Shown in pieces: positions 19,278-26,816 of a DNA stretch of 64,000 bases; the first letter of the stretch is position 1, and each line of letters begins with the position of its first letter. The notes under the pieces were generated by a model. The model made no database searches. It was given only the letters and a program-made list of their open reading frames with translations, and had not been told where the DNA came from. This DNA comes from CAXBGS01 sp963975425 (GTDB lineage Bacteria > Planctomycetota > Planctomycetia > Pirellulales > Pirellulaceae): NCBI GenBank assembly GCA_963975425.1, contig CAXBGS010000001.1, positions 372,001-436,000 on the forward strand, written 5' to 3'. Both the position numbers and the translations under genes were made by a program.

Positions 19278-20621
19278 TTAGGGATTGAATAGCGACAAGC
19301 AGTCATCGGCATGTGACAGATCGATCAGCGCGACCGCAATGTCACCGACCTGCAATTGATCATCAGCCGTCGGCACACGCACGAACCCGTCACGCTGGAT
19401 CGCTGAAATCAAACAGCGGCCGGCCAGCGGCAACTGCGCCAGACTGGCTTCGGTGGCGCGAGCTCCTTCCAGAACTTCCAGCTCGTAAACACCGATCGCG
19501 CCATTGGGCATGCGGCTTTGGCTGATGACGGCGCCTTCGTTCAAGAACCCCAAAATTTGACGTGCGACCACATCACGTTCGCTGACGGCGTGGTCGATTC
19601 CCAATTTGCCGACAACGTTGGCATAGTCGGGTCGTCCCACGACCGACATCACGCGTGAAGCGCCCAGTTCACGCGCTTCGACGCCGGCCATGATGTTGCT
19701 TTCGTCGTTGCCGGTACAAGCAACGAAATAGTCGACGGTCCCGGCGCCTTCGTCTTCCAAGATCGATCGGCGATTCGCATTTGCATGGATCACGGTGACG
19801 TCGGGCAACAGTTTTGACAACTGCTGACACCGATCCGCATCTCGGTCCAACATGACGATGCGGTAATCGTGTTGGCTAAGCGCCCCGGCCAAGTGATACC
19901 CGGTTTCACCGCCGCCGGCGATCATGACTCGTTGTTGACCATGTTTTTCGTTGACCTTGCCGAACCGATTGCGAGCCTTGTTCACGGCCTCGGGCATACC
20001 GATCAGACTGACGCGGTCGCCGGCATGCAGTTCGTCTTCACCGCTGGCAATCCACATACGTCCTTCGCGCGCGATCGAGCCGATTCGAACCGTTCGCGCC
20101 AATGGCAAGTCGCGCAGCTTGCTGCCGGCGGCCTCACTCTTCGCTTGGACTTCCATTTCATAGACTTCCAACTGGCCACGCGCGAAGTGTTCCAGTGGGA
20201 TCGAGTCGGGGTTTCGAATCATGCGTGCGAGTTCGAACGCCGAAAGCTGTTCGAGGCTCAGCAGGCTGTCGATGTTGAAGTGCTTTTGATAGTCGAACGT
20301 GTTCAGGTCGCGAAAAGCTGGCGCATAGACACGCGCGATACTCCGCCGTGCGCCCAGCGCCTTTGCCATGCTGGCCGCAACGATGTTCACTTCGTCGTTG
20401 CCGGTGACGGCCAAGCAAATGTCGGCGGCGCACACGTCGGCTTGAAACAGGACCGTACTCTGCGACGCGCTGCCTTCGATCGCGCGGACGTCCAGTTCGC
20501 TATTGATCCGACGCACGTTGTTGGGATCGGTGTCCACGACGGTCACGCTGTGGCGCCGGCGGCAAAGCATGTCGGCAACCCAGCGGCCGACCGTTCCGGC
20601 GCCCAGCGTCAAAACTCGCAT
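19278..20621 (-). CDS. trkA: Trk potassium uptake regulatory protein TrkA
   Basis: 447 residues with two TrkA_N/TrkA_C (RCK) repeats. The first NAD-binding Rossmann motif is GAGTVG (7-12) with an acidic residue at the end of beta-2 (VVDTDP). The second is GGGETG near 235. Each is followed by a TrkA_C domain (about 150-220 and 370-445). It is the cytoplasmic, nucleotide-binding regulator of a TrkH/TrkG channel, which is not in this window. Its ATG directly abuts the TAG stop of the small membrane protein gene upstream, so the two are almost certainly cotranscribed and possibly translationally coupled. Confidence 0.95.
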   Translation of the reverse strand: MRVLTLGAGTVGRWVADMLCRRRHSVTVVDTDPNNVRRINSELDVRAIEGSASQSTVLFQADVCAADICLAVTGNDEVNIVAASMAKALGARRSIARVYAPAFRDLNTFDYQKHFNIDSLLSLEQLSAFELARMIRNPDSIPLEHFARGQLEVYEMEVQAKSEAAGSKLRDLPLARTVRIGSIAREGRMWIASGEDELHAGDRVSLIGMPEAVNKARNRFGKVNEKHGQQRVMIAGGGETGYHLAGALSQHDYRIVMLDRDADRCQQLSKLLPDVTVIHANANRRSILEDEGAGTVDYFVACTGNDESNIMAGVEARELGASRVMSVVGRPDYANVVGKLGIDHAVSERDVVARQILGFLNEGAVISQSRMPNGAIGVYELEVLEGARATEASLAQLPLAGRCLISAIQRDGFVRVPTADDQLQVGDIAVALIDLSHADDCLSLFNP

Positions 20622-20813
20622 CTAAATCCACCAGCCGATGAATAGTAAGATGACAAAGATGATTGCCATGAATCCGGCGATCCAACGTGCGGTGTGCAAC
20701 GAGTGCTGCAAAATCAGACCGTTGTCCTCGTGCCGCGTCGCGCCAAACACCAGCGAGATCGTCACCAGCAGCGGAACGAAATACAACAAATAGGTCGGTG
20801 AAATGGAAAGCAT
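20622..20813 (-). CDS. Small two-helix membrane protein upstream of trkA
   Basis: 63 residues with two hydrophobic segments (about 5-25 and 44-62), separated by a short charged loop with an HEDNG motif. The stop TAG (20622-20624) touches the trkA ATG. The fixed arrangement DUF6677 gene, this gene, trkA suggests a potassium-transport or membrane role. The function is unknown and I recognise no named family. No strong ribosome binding site is visible at its start. Confidence 0.75.
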   Translation of the reverse strand: MLSISPTYLLYFVPLLVTISLVFGATRHEDNGLILQHSLHTARWIAGFMAIIFVILLFIGWWI

Positions 20814-20915
20814 GATCGAAAGGGTGAAAGGTAACAGGCCAAAGGTGACAGGATTCTGGTCCAGAAAATCTAGCGACTGGATTTCAGATCCTCCAACACG
20901 CTCGTTTTCGCAAGA

Positions 20916-21512
20916 TTAACTGTCAGGTGATTCGGAATCGTCTTCCTCGTCATCCGTGTCTTTTCGCCTGCCACTGATCGGAACAGCAAGCGGTCCGGCG
21001 TAGGCATCATAGATGACCAGGATATTGAGCAATCCGGCGATCATGGTGTACCAGGTGCCCATTTCATATCCCGCGCCGTGACTTGCGTACCATGCGGATA
21101 CTTCATCGGCGCGATCTTCGATCACGGGGCGGTGCGGGGGTGCCATGAATCCGCTCCAAAGCGGACGATAACTGTCTAGCGTTCGGCCGGTCGCCGGATC
21201 GGTCTTGCGCCGCATCCTGTCGCCTTGCACCAGTGCGGGCAGTGCGGCCGCGCCCACGCCCGCCTGCAGAAAATAGTGCCAACGTTTGTCGCCGGGTTGC
21301 CATGAGGCGTACACGACATGGCCGCCGCCCAGGGCGAATCCCAAGATCCACGTCGTCAAAATGCAAACCATGAACAGGCTGCCCTTGGCGTAACGCTGCT
21401 GATAAATGTGTCCCGCACCCGGCAGAATCCAGGCCAAGAAGGCTGCAAGTGGTCGATTTCGCAGATCGATGCGAATCTCGTCCACTTCGATCACATTGTT
21501 GTCTCGCTGCAT
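20916..21512 (-). CDS. DUF6677 family membrane protein
   Basis: 198 residues. The N-terminal region 'LAAFLAWILPGAGHIYQQRYAKG' style motif (about 20-42; residues listed in two blocks, LAAFLAWILPGAGH and IYQQRYAKG) resembles TM2-like and DUF6677 proteins of planctomycetes. Further hydrophobic segments lie at about 47-66, 84-95 and 157-177. The C-terminus is acidic and hydrophilic. It is predicted to sit in the inner membrane. No biochemical function is known. It is the first gene of a run reading DUF6677, small membrane protein, trkA on the minus strand, with 102 bases to the next gene. Confidence 0.8.
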   Translation of the reverse strand: MQRDNNVIEVDEIRIDLRNRPLAAFLAWILPGAGHIYQQRYAKGSLFMVCILTTWILGFALGGGHVVYASWQPGDKRWHYFLQAGVGAAALPALVQGDRMRRKTDPATGRTLDSYRPLWSGFMAPPHRPVIEDRADEVSAWYASHGAGYEMGTWYTMIAGLLNILVIYDAYAGPLAVPISGRRKDTDDEEDDSESPDS

Positions 21513-21753
21513 GTCAGGACGGCCTAAACGGCTGAAGGTGAGCGTGGGGAAGGGTCAAAAGTCAACGCAATTGTGAGTCAAAGTGGCTGCGACCGATAGA
21601 CGAGAACGACTCTCGGCCGCAAGCACAGCTGCCCGCTGGTTCGATTTCGATTGTCCAAGACAATTCGCATCACGGCTGGGAACGCTTGGATTATCGGCGA
21701 AACAGAGGTCTTGGTCGTCGTCGAATTTCAAGTCGGACCGGGCGGGGCAGGCA

Positions 21754-21852
21754 CGTTTCACTGAAATCATGCGTCACTGAAATAATCATGCGTCACTGAA
21801 ATCTCGTTTCACAGGAATCACGTTTCACAGGAATCACGTTTCACTGGAATCT
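21754..21852. repeat. Six degenerate 14-19 bp tandem units
   Basis: Units beginning CGTTTCAC or CGTCAC start at 21754, 21772, 21791, 21805, 21821 and 21837. The fourth and fifth are identical 16-mers (CGTTTCACAGGAATCA). They lie in the 509-base spacer between the DUF6677 gene (start 21512) and the lipoprotein (start 22022). I see no gene or clear promoter elsewhere in that spacer. Confidence 0.8.
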
Positions 21853-22021
21853 GTCTCCAGGCGACGCGATGCAATGCGTGACAGCACGCAAACCAACAAC
21901 AGCACGCAAACCATCGGGTGAGCTTGACGGGATTCGCATGATTTCCGTAAAGGCGAATCTCGAGGGACGCGATTATCGTCGCCCTCGACATCCACCCACT
22001 CTCGATTTACCGGTACCTGAT

Positions 22022-22711
22022 ATGTTCCGATTCGTCTTCCGCGCACCCAATCTTGGCACCGCCACGCAAATTACCGCCATTCCTTTAATTACCGCCATTC
22101 CATTAGTCGTTGCCCTATCGATGGTCGGCGGATGTGGCGGCGATGCGGGCGACCCGAACATGGCGTCCGCGACGGCTAACCCGAGTTCATCCGGTGCGTC
22201 GGCACCGACCAATGCCATCGCATCGAACAAAGTTGACAGTACATCGCCAACGCCGATCGACATTGTCAGCCAATTTCTCGATCGTGTTCGCCGCGGCGGT
22301 GAAGACTCCGATGCCGGCGTTTTGTTGACACAGCGTGCGCAATCAGAACTAACGCGGATCGGTCGTTCGGTCCAACCGATCGGATCACCCGATGCTTTGT
22401 TTGACGTAACTCGCAGCGAGCCCGTGCCGGGGGAAAGCGATTCGATGCTGGTTCACAGTATCTGGAGCGAACCGTCTGGCGATGGCGGCAAATCCGACTA
22501 TCAAGTCGTCTGGGCCGTGCAACGCGAGCAGGGTCAGTGGCGAATCTCCGGCCTGGCAATGGAGCTGCAACCGGGCCAGCCACCGACCATCATTGATTTC
22601 GAAAACGGCGATTTGATGGCCCAATTGTTAGACGAAGGCGATCAAAACGAAGAATCTTCTCAGCCTGCCACCTCACAGGCGGCTGCGGGAACCGCCACAC
22701 TCTCACGATAG
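22022..22711 (+). CDS. Predicted lipoprotein with NTF2-like domain
   Basis: 229 residues from ATG 22022. The open frame extends upstream to 21869, but the extra 51 residues are arginine-rich and unlike a leader. From 22022 there is a signal peptide ending in a lipobox-like VGGC (about residue 38), so it is probably a lipoprotein. A Ser/Thr/Ala-rich linker follows, then a domain of about 110 residues ('DIVSQFLDRVRRGG' to 'LAMELQPGQPP') that looks like an NTF2/DUF4878-type fold. The signal peptide contains an in-frame 18-base duplication (ITAIPL twice). Function unknown. Confidence 0.7.
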   Translation: MFRFVFRAPNLGTATQITAIPLITAIPLVVALSMVGGCGGDAGDPNMASATANPSSSGASAPTNAIASNKVDSTSPTPIDIVSQFLDRVRRGGEDSDAGVLLTQRAQSELTRIGRSVQPIGSPDALFDVTRSEPVPGESDSMLVHSIWSEPSGDGGKSDYQVVWAVQREQGQWRISGLAMELQPGQPPTIIDFENGDLMAQLLDEGDQNEESSQPATSQAAAGTATLSR

Positions 22712-22807
22712 GCGGGATTCGCACCCCTCGATTGGTTTTTGTGGCGTCGAAAGCCGCTTGTCGTGCCGGTACCGGTGGCCTGCGACGCCCGTGACCCTCT
22801 CGTTTTT

Positions 22808-22834
22808 ATGGGAAATTGCTAGCTTATTTCCCAT
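22808..22834. other. Perfect 9-bp stem-loop downstream of the lipoprotein gene
   Basis: ATGGGAAAT (22808-22816) and ATTTCCCAT (22826-22834) form a perfect 9-bp stem with a 9-base loop, 97 bases after the lipoprotein stop. No T-run follows on either strand. It may be a Rho-dependent terminator element or an RNA-stability element. Confidence 0.45.
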
Positions 22835-22961
22835 CTACGGGCCCACCGAGCCCCGGTACGTGCCCATCTGGCGACGCGGTAGACCGGAATCGAGCCAAAA
22901 TACTCGTTGCATCCGATTGACACGGATTCCCCTAACGCTACTGTATCGTCGAAATTACGCG

Positions 22962-23052
22962 AGCCGCAAAAACCACGCAGGTATCCTATCCTGCGTTCTT
23001 TGCGGTTTTGGAAGTTTCGGCGTCGGGATCGTTTCTTGCCGCCTGCTTCCAA
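22962..23052 (+). promoter_or_regulatory. Structured 5' leader candidate of the Cys-rich secreted protein gene
   Basis: Three stems are visible. CCGCAAA (22964-22970) pairs with TTTGCGG (22999-23005). Inside it ACGCAGG (22975-22981) pairs with CCTGCGT (22990-22996) around an 8-base loop. TTGGAAG (23008-23014) then pairs with CTTCCAA (23046-23052). The first composite hairpin is followed by TTTT. It lies 125-215 bases upstream of the Cys-rich gene ATG. It could be an attenuator, a terminator of upstream transcription, or a cis-regulatory RNA. It matches no riboswitch class I know. The rest of the 465-base spacer (22712-23176) shows no gene. Confidence 0.45.
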
Positions 23053-23176
23053 GTCGGGATGAAGTTGACGATGTTGTCGGCGCCCGGCGGCAATGGGCTC
23101 AAATGAGTTGGGCTTAACGAAACGAGATGTGCGAACCGGATCGCACCAAACACTCCGAATGTCCTGGGAGAATTCG

Positions 23177-23893
23177 ATGAATCGGACTGTGGTGAGCGGC
23201 GTTGCCGCATTCGCACTGTTGATTGGTGCGACACTTGCGATGTCAGAAACAACTGCACAAGCCGGCCACTGTGGTGGCGGACTTTTCGCAAAGCTTCACG
23301 CTAAAAAGTGTGGCGGCGGACTGTTCAGCGGCGGACACAGCGGCCTGCTGAAAAGCGGTTGCGGTGGTGGACTGCTTGCGAAGCTGAAAGCAAAGCACGC
23401 TGCAAAGAAGTGCTGTGCTCCTGAGCCAACTTGCTGTGCCCCTGAGCCAACCTGCTGTGCTCCTGAGCCTGCCTGCTGTGCCCCTGAGCCAACTTGCTGT
23501 GCTCCTGAGCCAGTATGCGAACCAGAACCAACTTGTTGCGAAGCTGCACCTGCCCCGGCTTGTGGCTGCGAAGCTGCTCCTGCACCGGCTTGTGGCTGCG
23601 AAGCTGCTCCTGCACCGGCTTGTGGTTGCGAAGCTGCTCCCGTCGTTGAAGCTGCTGCTCCTTGCTGTGGCGGCGACGTCGTCTACGGTTCGGAAGCACC
23701 TGCAATGGGCGGCGAAGTGGTTCACGGCGTGGAAGACGCCAGCGGTTACGACTTGGCTCCAGGCGAAACCCTGGTTCCCGGCAGCGTAACGACGGCTCCA
23801 TCGGCTGACGCCGTTCCTGCTCCTGTTGCCGAAGCAGCAAGCAGCAGCGACGCGCCTCCAGCACCTGTTGCTGACGCAAAAACCGACATCTAA
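23177..23893 (+). CDS. Secreted Cys/Pro-rich repeat protein
   Basis: 238 residues from ATG 23177, chosen because GGGAG lies 6 bases upstream and a clean signal peptide follows (about 1-30, ending AQA-GHC). A Gly/Lys/Cys-rich region comes next (30-75), then five tandem CCAPEP units and three EAAPAPACGC units (about 78-155), then an acidic, Ala/Pro-rich C-terminus. The cysteine doublets suggest extensive disulfide crosslinking outside the cytoplasm, perhaps as a cell-envelope component. That is inference; I know no characterised homolog. The N-terminal Cys/Pro style resembles the protein at 52723-54582. The gene is a single unit with its own leader and terminator. Confidence 0.8.
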   Translation: MNRTVVSGVAAFALLIGATLAMSETTAQAGHCGGGLFAKLHAKKCGGGLFSGGHSGLLKSGCGGGLLAKLKAKHAAKKCCAPEPTCCAPEPTCCAPEPACCAPEPTCCAPEPVCEPEPTCCEAAPAPACGCEAAPAPACGCEAAPAPACGCEAAPVVEAAAPCCGGDVVYGSEAPAMGGEVVHGVEDASGYDLAPGETLVPGSVTTAPSADAVPAPVAEAASSSDAPPAPVADAKTDI

Positions 23894-23941
23894 GTCGATA
23901 CAAAGCGATTCCTTTCGCAGCTGCGAATCGAAATCCAACTG

Positions 23942-23975
23942 ACCCATCGGGTGCTAAGTGCTCGATGGGTTTTTT
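23942..23975 (+). terminator. Intrinsic terminator of the Cys-rich gene
   Basis: ACCCATCG (23942-23949) pairs perfectly with CGATGGGT (23963-23970) and is followed by a run of T (23970-23975), 48 bases after the stop of the Cys-rich gene. The same bases encode the last codons and the stop (TAG at 23954-23956) of the convergent gene. Confidence 0.9.
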
Positions 23976-25429
23976 CGTGCCGCAATCGAAACCAATTTAT
24001 CAACCGCGTCGATCCGAAGCCGACTGACGTCGTTGACATCGTCCACGTCGTCCGGCTTAAGAAACAAGCACGGATCGACGACCCTCACCGGGATGTCTCG
24101 CGTTTCAAGATCGCGATCCTCTGCCTCCCGAACTTCAGCCTCCCGAACCTCTGCCTCCCGATCCTCCGCCTCCCGATCGGTGACGCAAAACCAGCGAGGC
24201 GTCGATACGGCGACCCGGCATCGATCCGAGCGCGTCACGATGGCCGGCTCGAATGCTTCCTGGCTGCATGCCCACTGGGCGGCCGTGACCACGGCTGCGT
24301 CGGGATCGGCAAGACGCGCCAGTACGCTTGGAAACGCCGTCGAGCCGTGTAATTGCGGCACACGCAACGCGGCCGACTGGGATTTCGAGCCTTCTTTCTC
24401 GTCGGCTTGCCGATCACTCGATTCGCCCCGACAAACGATCAACGGCAACCTCAGCTCACTGCTTCTCAGCGGTCCGCAGTGGTGACCGATATGCTTGTTC
24501 TGCCCCAGCGCGAATCCGCTGGTGCCTGCGATCACCACATCCCGATCGGCCATACCGGCCGCATCAAGCAAGATCGCCAATAGGTCATCAAGCAATCGGA
24601 CTTGGCACGCATACGTCCGCATCCACGATGTGACCACATCAGGATGCGTCTCGGAGTCGACCGCGACTCGAGGTGGCCGAATGCCAGGGTAAACAAAAGG
24701 GACTTTCGCAAGCGTTTCTTGATGTGGCAACGTTTGATCGACGACCAACAATTCGGGCTCATCGCTGGGCTCGTCATCATCGGTTTCTAATTCATCCGGC
24801 GGAATCAAATCGCGGGGCGCGTCCCACTGTGCGGTCAAGAATCGGCTGTGAATCCACATCACCGCGAGCGGCTCGGGGTCGGCCAATCGCTCCATCGCCG
24901 TCATCATCAGCTGGGCCAAGTGCGTCTGTTCGATGCTGCTGGCGGCAGCATGCTCGTCCGTTTCCTCGTCTGCCTGATCCGCTTGGACATTCAGACCGGC
25001 TTGGCGACTTGGATCCGCTTGGACATCCTGGCCCGTTGGGACGTCCGTCGCGTGAACATCGGCAACGGGCAGATCGAATGGCACGAGGTCGACAACGTCG
25101 AACACCTCATCGATCTCGTCGGTATCCAGCCGCAGGTCATCGGTGATCAGTTCGATGCTGCCGCTTGGCCGATGAGAATCCACCGTGCGAAACGGCAACA
25201 GCGACGTTCCGCCGGCCAACCATTGACGCAGCACTTCGACTGGATCGTCGTCGGTCGCGATCAAGCGATCCCAAACCACGCCTGCGCTGGCCAAGCGGTC
25301 AATCGCCGGCGTTAAGCTCCACGACGATCCGTAACACCCCAGTGATGACGCGGCAAACCCTTCCAACGAAATCACGATCAGAGGACGGGCGGACGACTGC
25401 GGTTCAGTTGCCTGTCTCGGTTCGGTCAC
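23954..25429 (-). CDS. Degenerate sulfatase/phosphatase-fold protein
   Basis: 491 residues with a GTG start at 25429. The N-terminus ('VISLEGFAASSLGCYG' then 'TPAIDRLASAGVVWDRL') has the layout of sulfatase N-termini ('DDLR..HLGCYG...TPNLDRLA.EG'), and 'GTSGFALGQNKHIGHH' followed by 'ELRLPLIVCRG' matches the late sulfatase metal-binding region. The usual Asp pair is replaced (SLEG) and no CxPSR formylglycine motif is present, so it is probably catalytically inactive or altered. The C-terminal part carries four pentapeptide units (REAED/REAEV). No signal peptide is evident, so it is probably cytoplasmic. It diverges from the wecG-type gene. Confidence 0.72.
   Translation of the reverse strand: MTEPRQATEPQSSARPLIVISLEGFAASSLGCYGSSWSLTPAIDRLASAGVVWDRLIATDDDPVEVLRQWLAGGTSLLPFRTVDSHRPSGSIELITDDLRLDTDEIDEVFDVVDLVPFDLPVADVHATDVPTGQDVQADPSRQAGLNVQADQADEETDEHAAASSIEQTHLAQLMMTAMERLADPEPLAVMWIHSRFLTAQWDAPRDLIPPDELETDDDEPSDEPELLVVDQTLPHQETLAKVPFVYPGIRPPRVAVDSETHPDVVTSWMRTYACQVRLLDDLLAILLDAAGMADRDVVIAGTSGFALGQNKHIGHHCGPLRSSELRLPLIVCRGESSDRQADEKEGSKSQSAALRVPQLHGSTAFPSVLARLADPDAAVVTAAQWACSQEAFEPAIVTRSDRCRVAVSTPRWFCVTDREAEDREAEVREAEVREAEDRDLETRDIPVRVVDPCLFLKPDDVDDVNDVSRLRIDAVDKLVSIAARKNPSST
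24115..24174. repeat. Four 15-bp tandem units inside the sulfatase-fold gene
   Basis: Units start at 24115, 24130, 24145 and 24160, each ending GCCTCCC. On the minus strand they encode a charged pentapeptide repeat of REAE plus D or V near the C-terminus of the 23954-25429 protein. The length of 15 keeps the frame. Confidence 0.85.
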
Positions 25430-25625
25430 TCTCTGGCTCGCTTGGGTCTTGGGTTAATCGGTGCATTCGTTAGGACCGTCGCGATGCGCCAACAGCGATC
25501 AAGTCTCTCGGCGACGACTTTGGCTCGTTCGGGACAGACAGTCTAGCGGCGACGTAGTTTTGTCGCAGTGGTTTTGTAGCACAACCGAACAAGTCCCCCG
25601 CGATTGTCACTCTGGCCTGACGCTC

Positions 25626-26651
25626 ATGAACTCCCTTCCGCATTCTTCGTCGCCGTCACCAGTCCATTCGCCCGTCAACGATGGCTCCCCCGTCAACGCT
25701 GACTTGTCAGCGGGGCTATCGGGCGGATTTGCGGGCGGAGCGCCGAGCCAATTGCCGGGTGAGCCCGCATTGGCGGCACCGGTGATCGGTCAAAGCGAGC
25801 CCGTCTCGGTCGTGCCCGTCGTCACGCCGCCCGCATCAACGCCCGCGCCTCCGCTATCACCTGCGCCGGGCCAACTGGATCGCACCACCATCTGGGACGT
25901 TCCCTTTGACAACGTGACCTTGGAAGGGTCGGTCGACCACGTCGGCGAACTGATCCGCTGCGGCGAGCCCAGCTACGTGATCACGGCGAATTTGAACTAC
26001 GTGATGCTGCATCATCGCATCGCAGAAATGGACGCCGTCACTCGTGATGCCGCGCTAATCCTGGCCGACGGCCAGCCGATCGTGTGGCGCAGCAAACTGG
26101 AACACAATCCGCTGCCCGAACGGGTTGCCGGCAGCGAAATGATCTACCAATTGGCCGAGCGGGCCAGTCGCGAAGGTTGGCGCATTTACTTTCTCGGAGG
26201 CGAGCCCGGTGTAGCCGCTGCCGCCGCAGAAACGCTTTCGCGCCTGTATCCCGGATTGCAAATTGCCGGCGTCGAATCGCCGCCGTTCCGGTCGCTGTCT
26301 CAAGAGGAACAAGACGCTCAAGACGAACGCATTCGATCGGCCAGAACGGATCTGTTGCTGGTCGCGTTCGGACAACCCAAAGGCGAACGTTGGATTCACG
26401 CCAATTACAAACGGCTGGGCGTGCCGGTCAGCATTCAGCTGGGCGCATCGTTCGATTTCATCGCCGGAACGGCCAAGCGGGCTCCTGCGATTTTCCAGAA
26501 AGTCGGAATGGAATGGGCCTACCGCATGTTGAGCGATCCAAAGCGATTGATCCCGCGGTACACGTCCAACGCCATGTTCCTGATCGGTGCGATCATCGAA
26601 GACTGGAAGCGCCAAGTCACGCGCTGGGGCATGGGTAACTGGGTCGACTGA
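25626..26651 (+). CDS. WecG/TagA/CpsF-family glycosyltransferase
   Basis: 341 residues from ATG 25626. The open frame reaches back to a GTG at 25461, but that part is not family-like. A Pro/Ser-rich N-terminal stretch of about 80 residues precedes the conserved domain (about 90-325). Motifs include 'TANLNYVMLHHR', 'ILADGQPIVW' with the conserved Asp, 'FLGGEPGVA', 'VAFGQPKGERWI' and 'GASFDFIAGT'. The family transfers N-acetylmannosamine or related sugars onto undecaprenyl-linked GlcNAc at the inner face of the membrane, for exopolysaccharide or wall polymer synthesis. The acceptor here is unknown. Tandem copies of the stop-codon region follow it. Confidence 0.9.
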   Translation: MNSLPHSSSPSPVHSPVNDGSPVNADLSAGLSGGFAGGAPSQLPGEPALAAPVIGQSEPVSVVPVVTPPASTPAPPLSPAPGQLDRTTIWDVPFDNVTLEGSVDHVGELIRCGEPSYVITANLNYVMLHHRIAEMDAVTRDAALILADGQPIVWRSKLEHNPLPERVAGSEMIYQLAERASREGWRIYFLGGEPGVAAAAAETLSRLYPGLQIAGVESPPFRSLSQEEQDAQDERIRSARTDLLLVAFGQPKGERWIHANYKRLGVPVSIQLGASFDFIAGTAKRAPAIFQKVGMEWAYRMLSDPKRLIPRYTSNAMFLIGAIIEDWKRQVTRWGMGNWVD

Positions 26652-26694
26652 GATGAACGGAGTCGGCTGAGATGAACGGAGCCGGCTGAGATGG
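26643..26694. repeat. 19-bp tandem repeat spanning the glycosyltransferase stop codon
   Basis: Units start at 26643, 26662 and 26681 (GTCGACTGAGATGAACGGA and variants). The first contains the last two codons and the TGA stop of the glycosyltransferase. A period of 19 places TGA at 26649, 26668 and 26687, one in each forward frame. Confidence 0.88.
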
Positions 26695-26816
26695 CGTGAT
26701 CAATCGCTTGGTGATCACATGTGGCTTGTTCGTCAATCGCGTTCGCGATCGGGAACCCTATCACCCCTGTTTCAATCCAACTGTGAAGCCCGCAATCCGA
26801 TCAGCGCCTCGTGCCA

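Noticed and set aside
21754..21852. CRISPR array
   Set aside because: The units are contiguous degenerate tandem copies with no spacers, and no cas genes are present.
23243..23947. Arg/Ser-rich minus-strand frames opposite the CCAPEP repeats
   Set aside because: The repeats are explained by the plus-strand secreted protein, which has a signal peptide, ribosome binding site and terminator.
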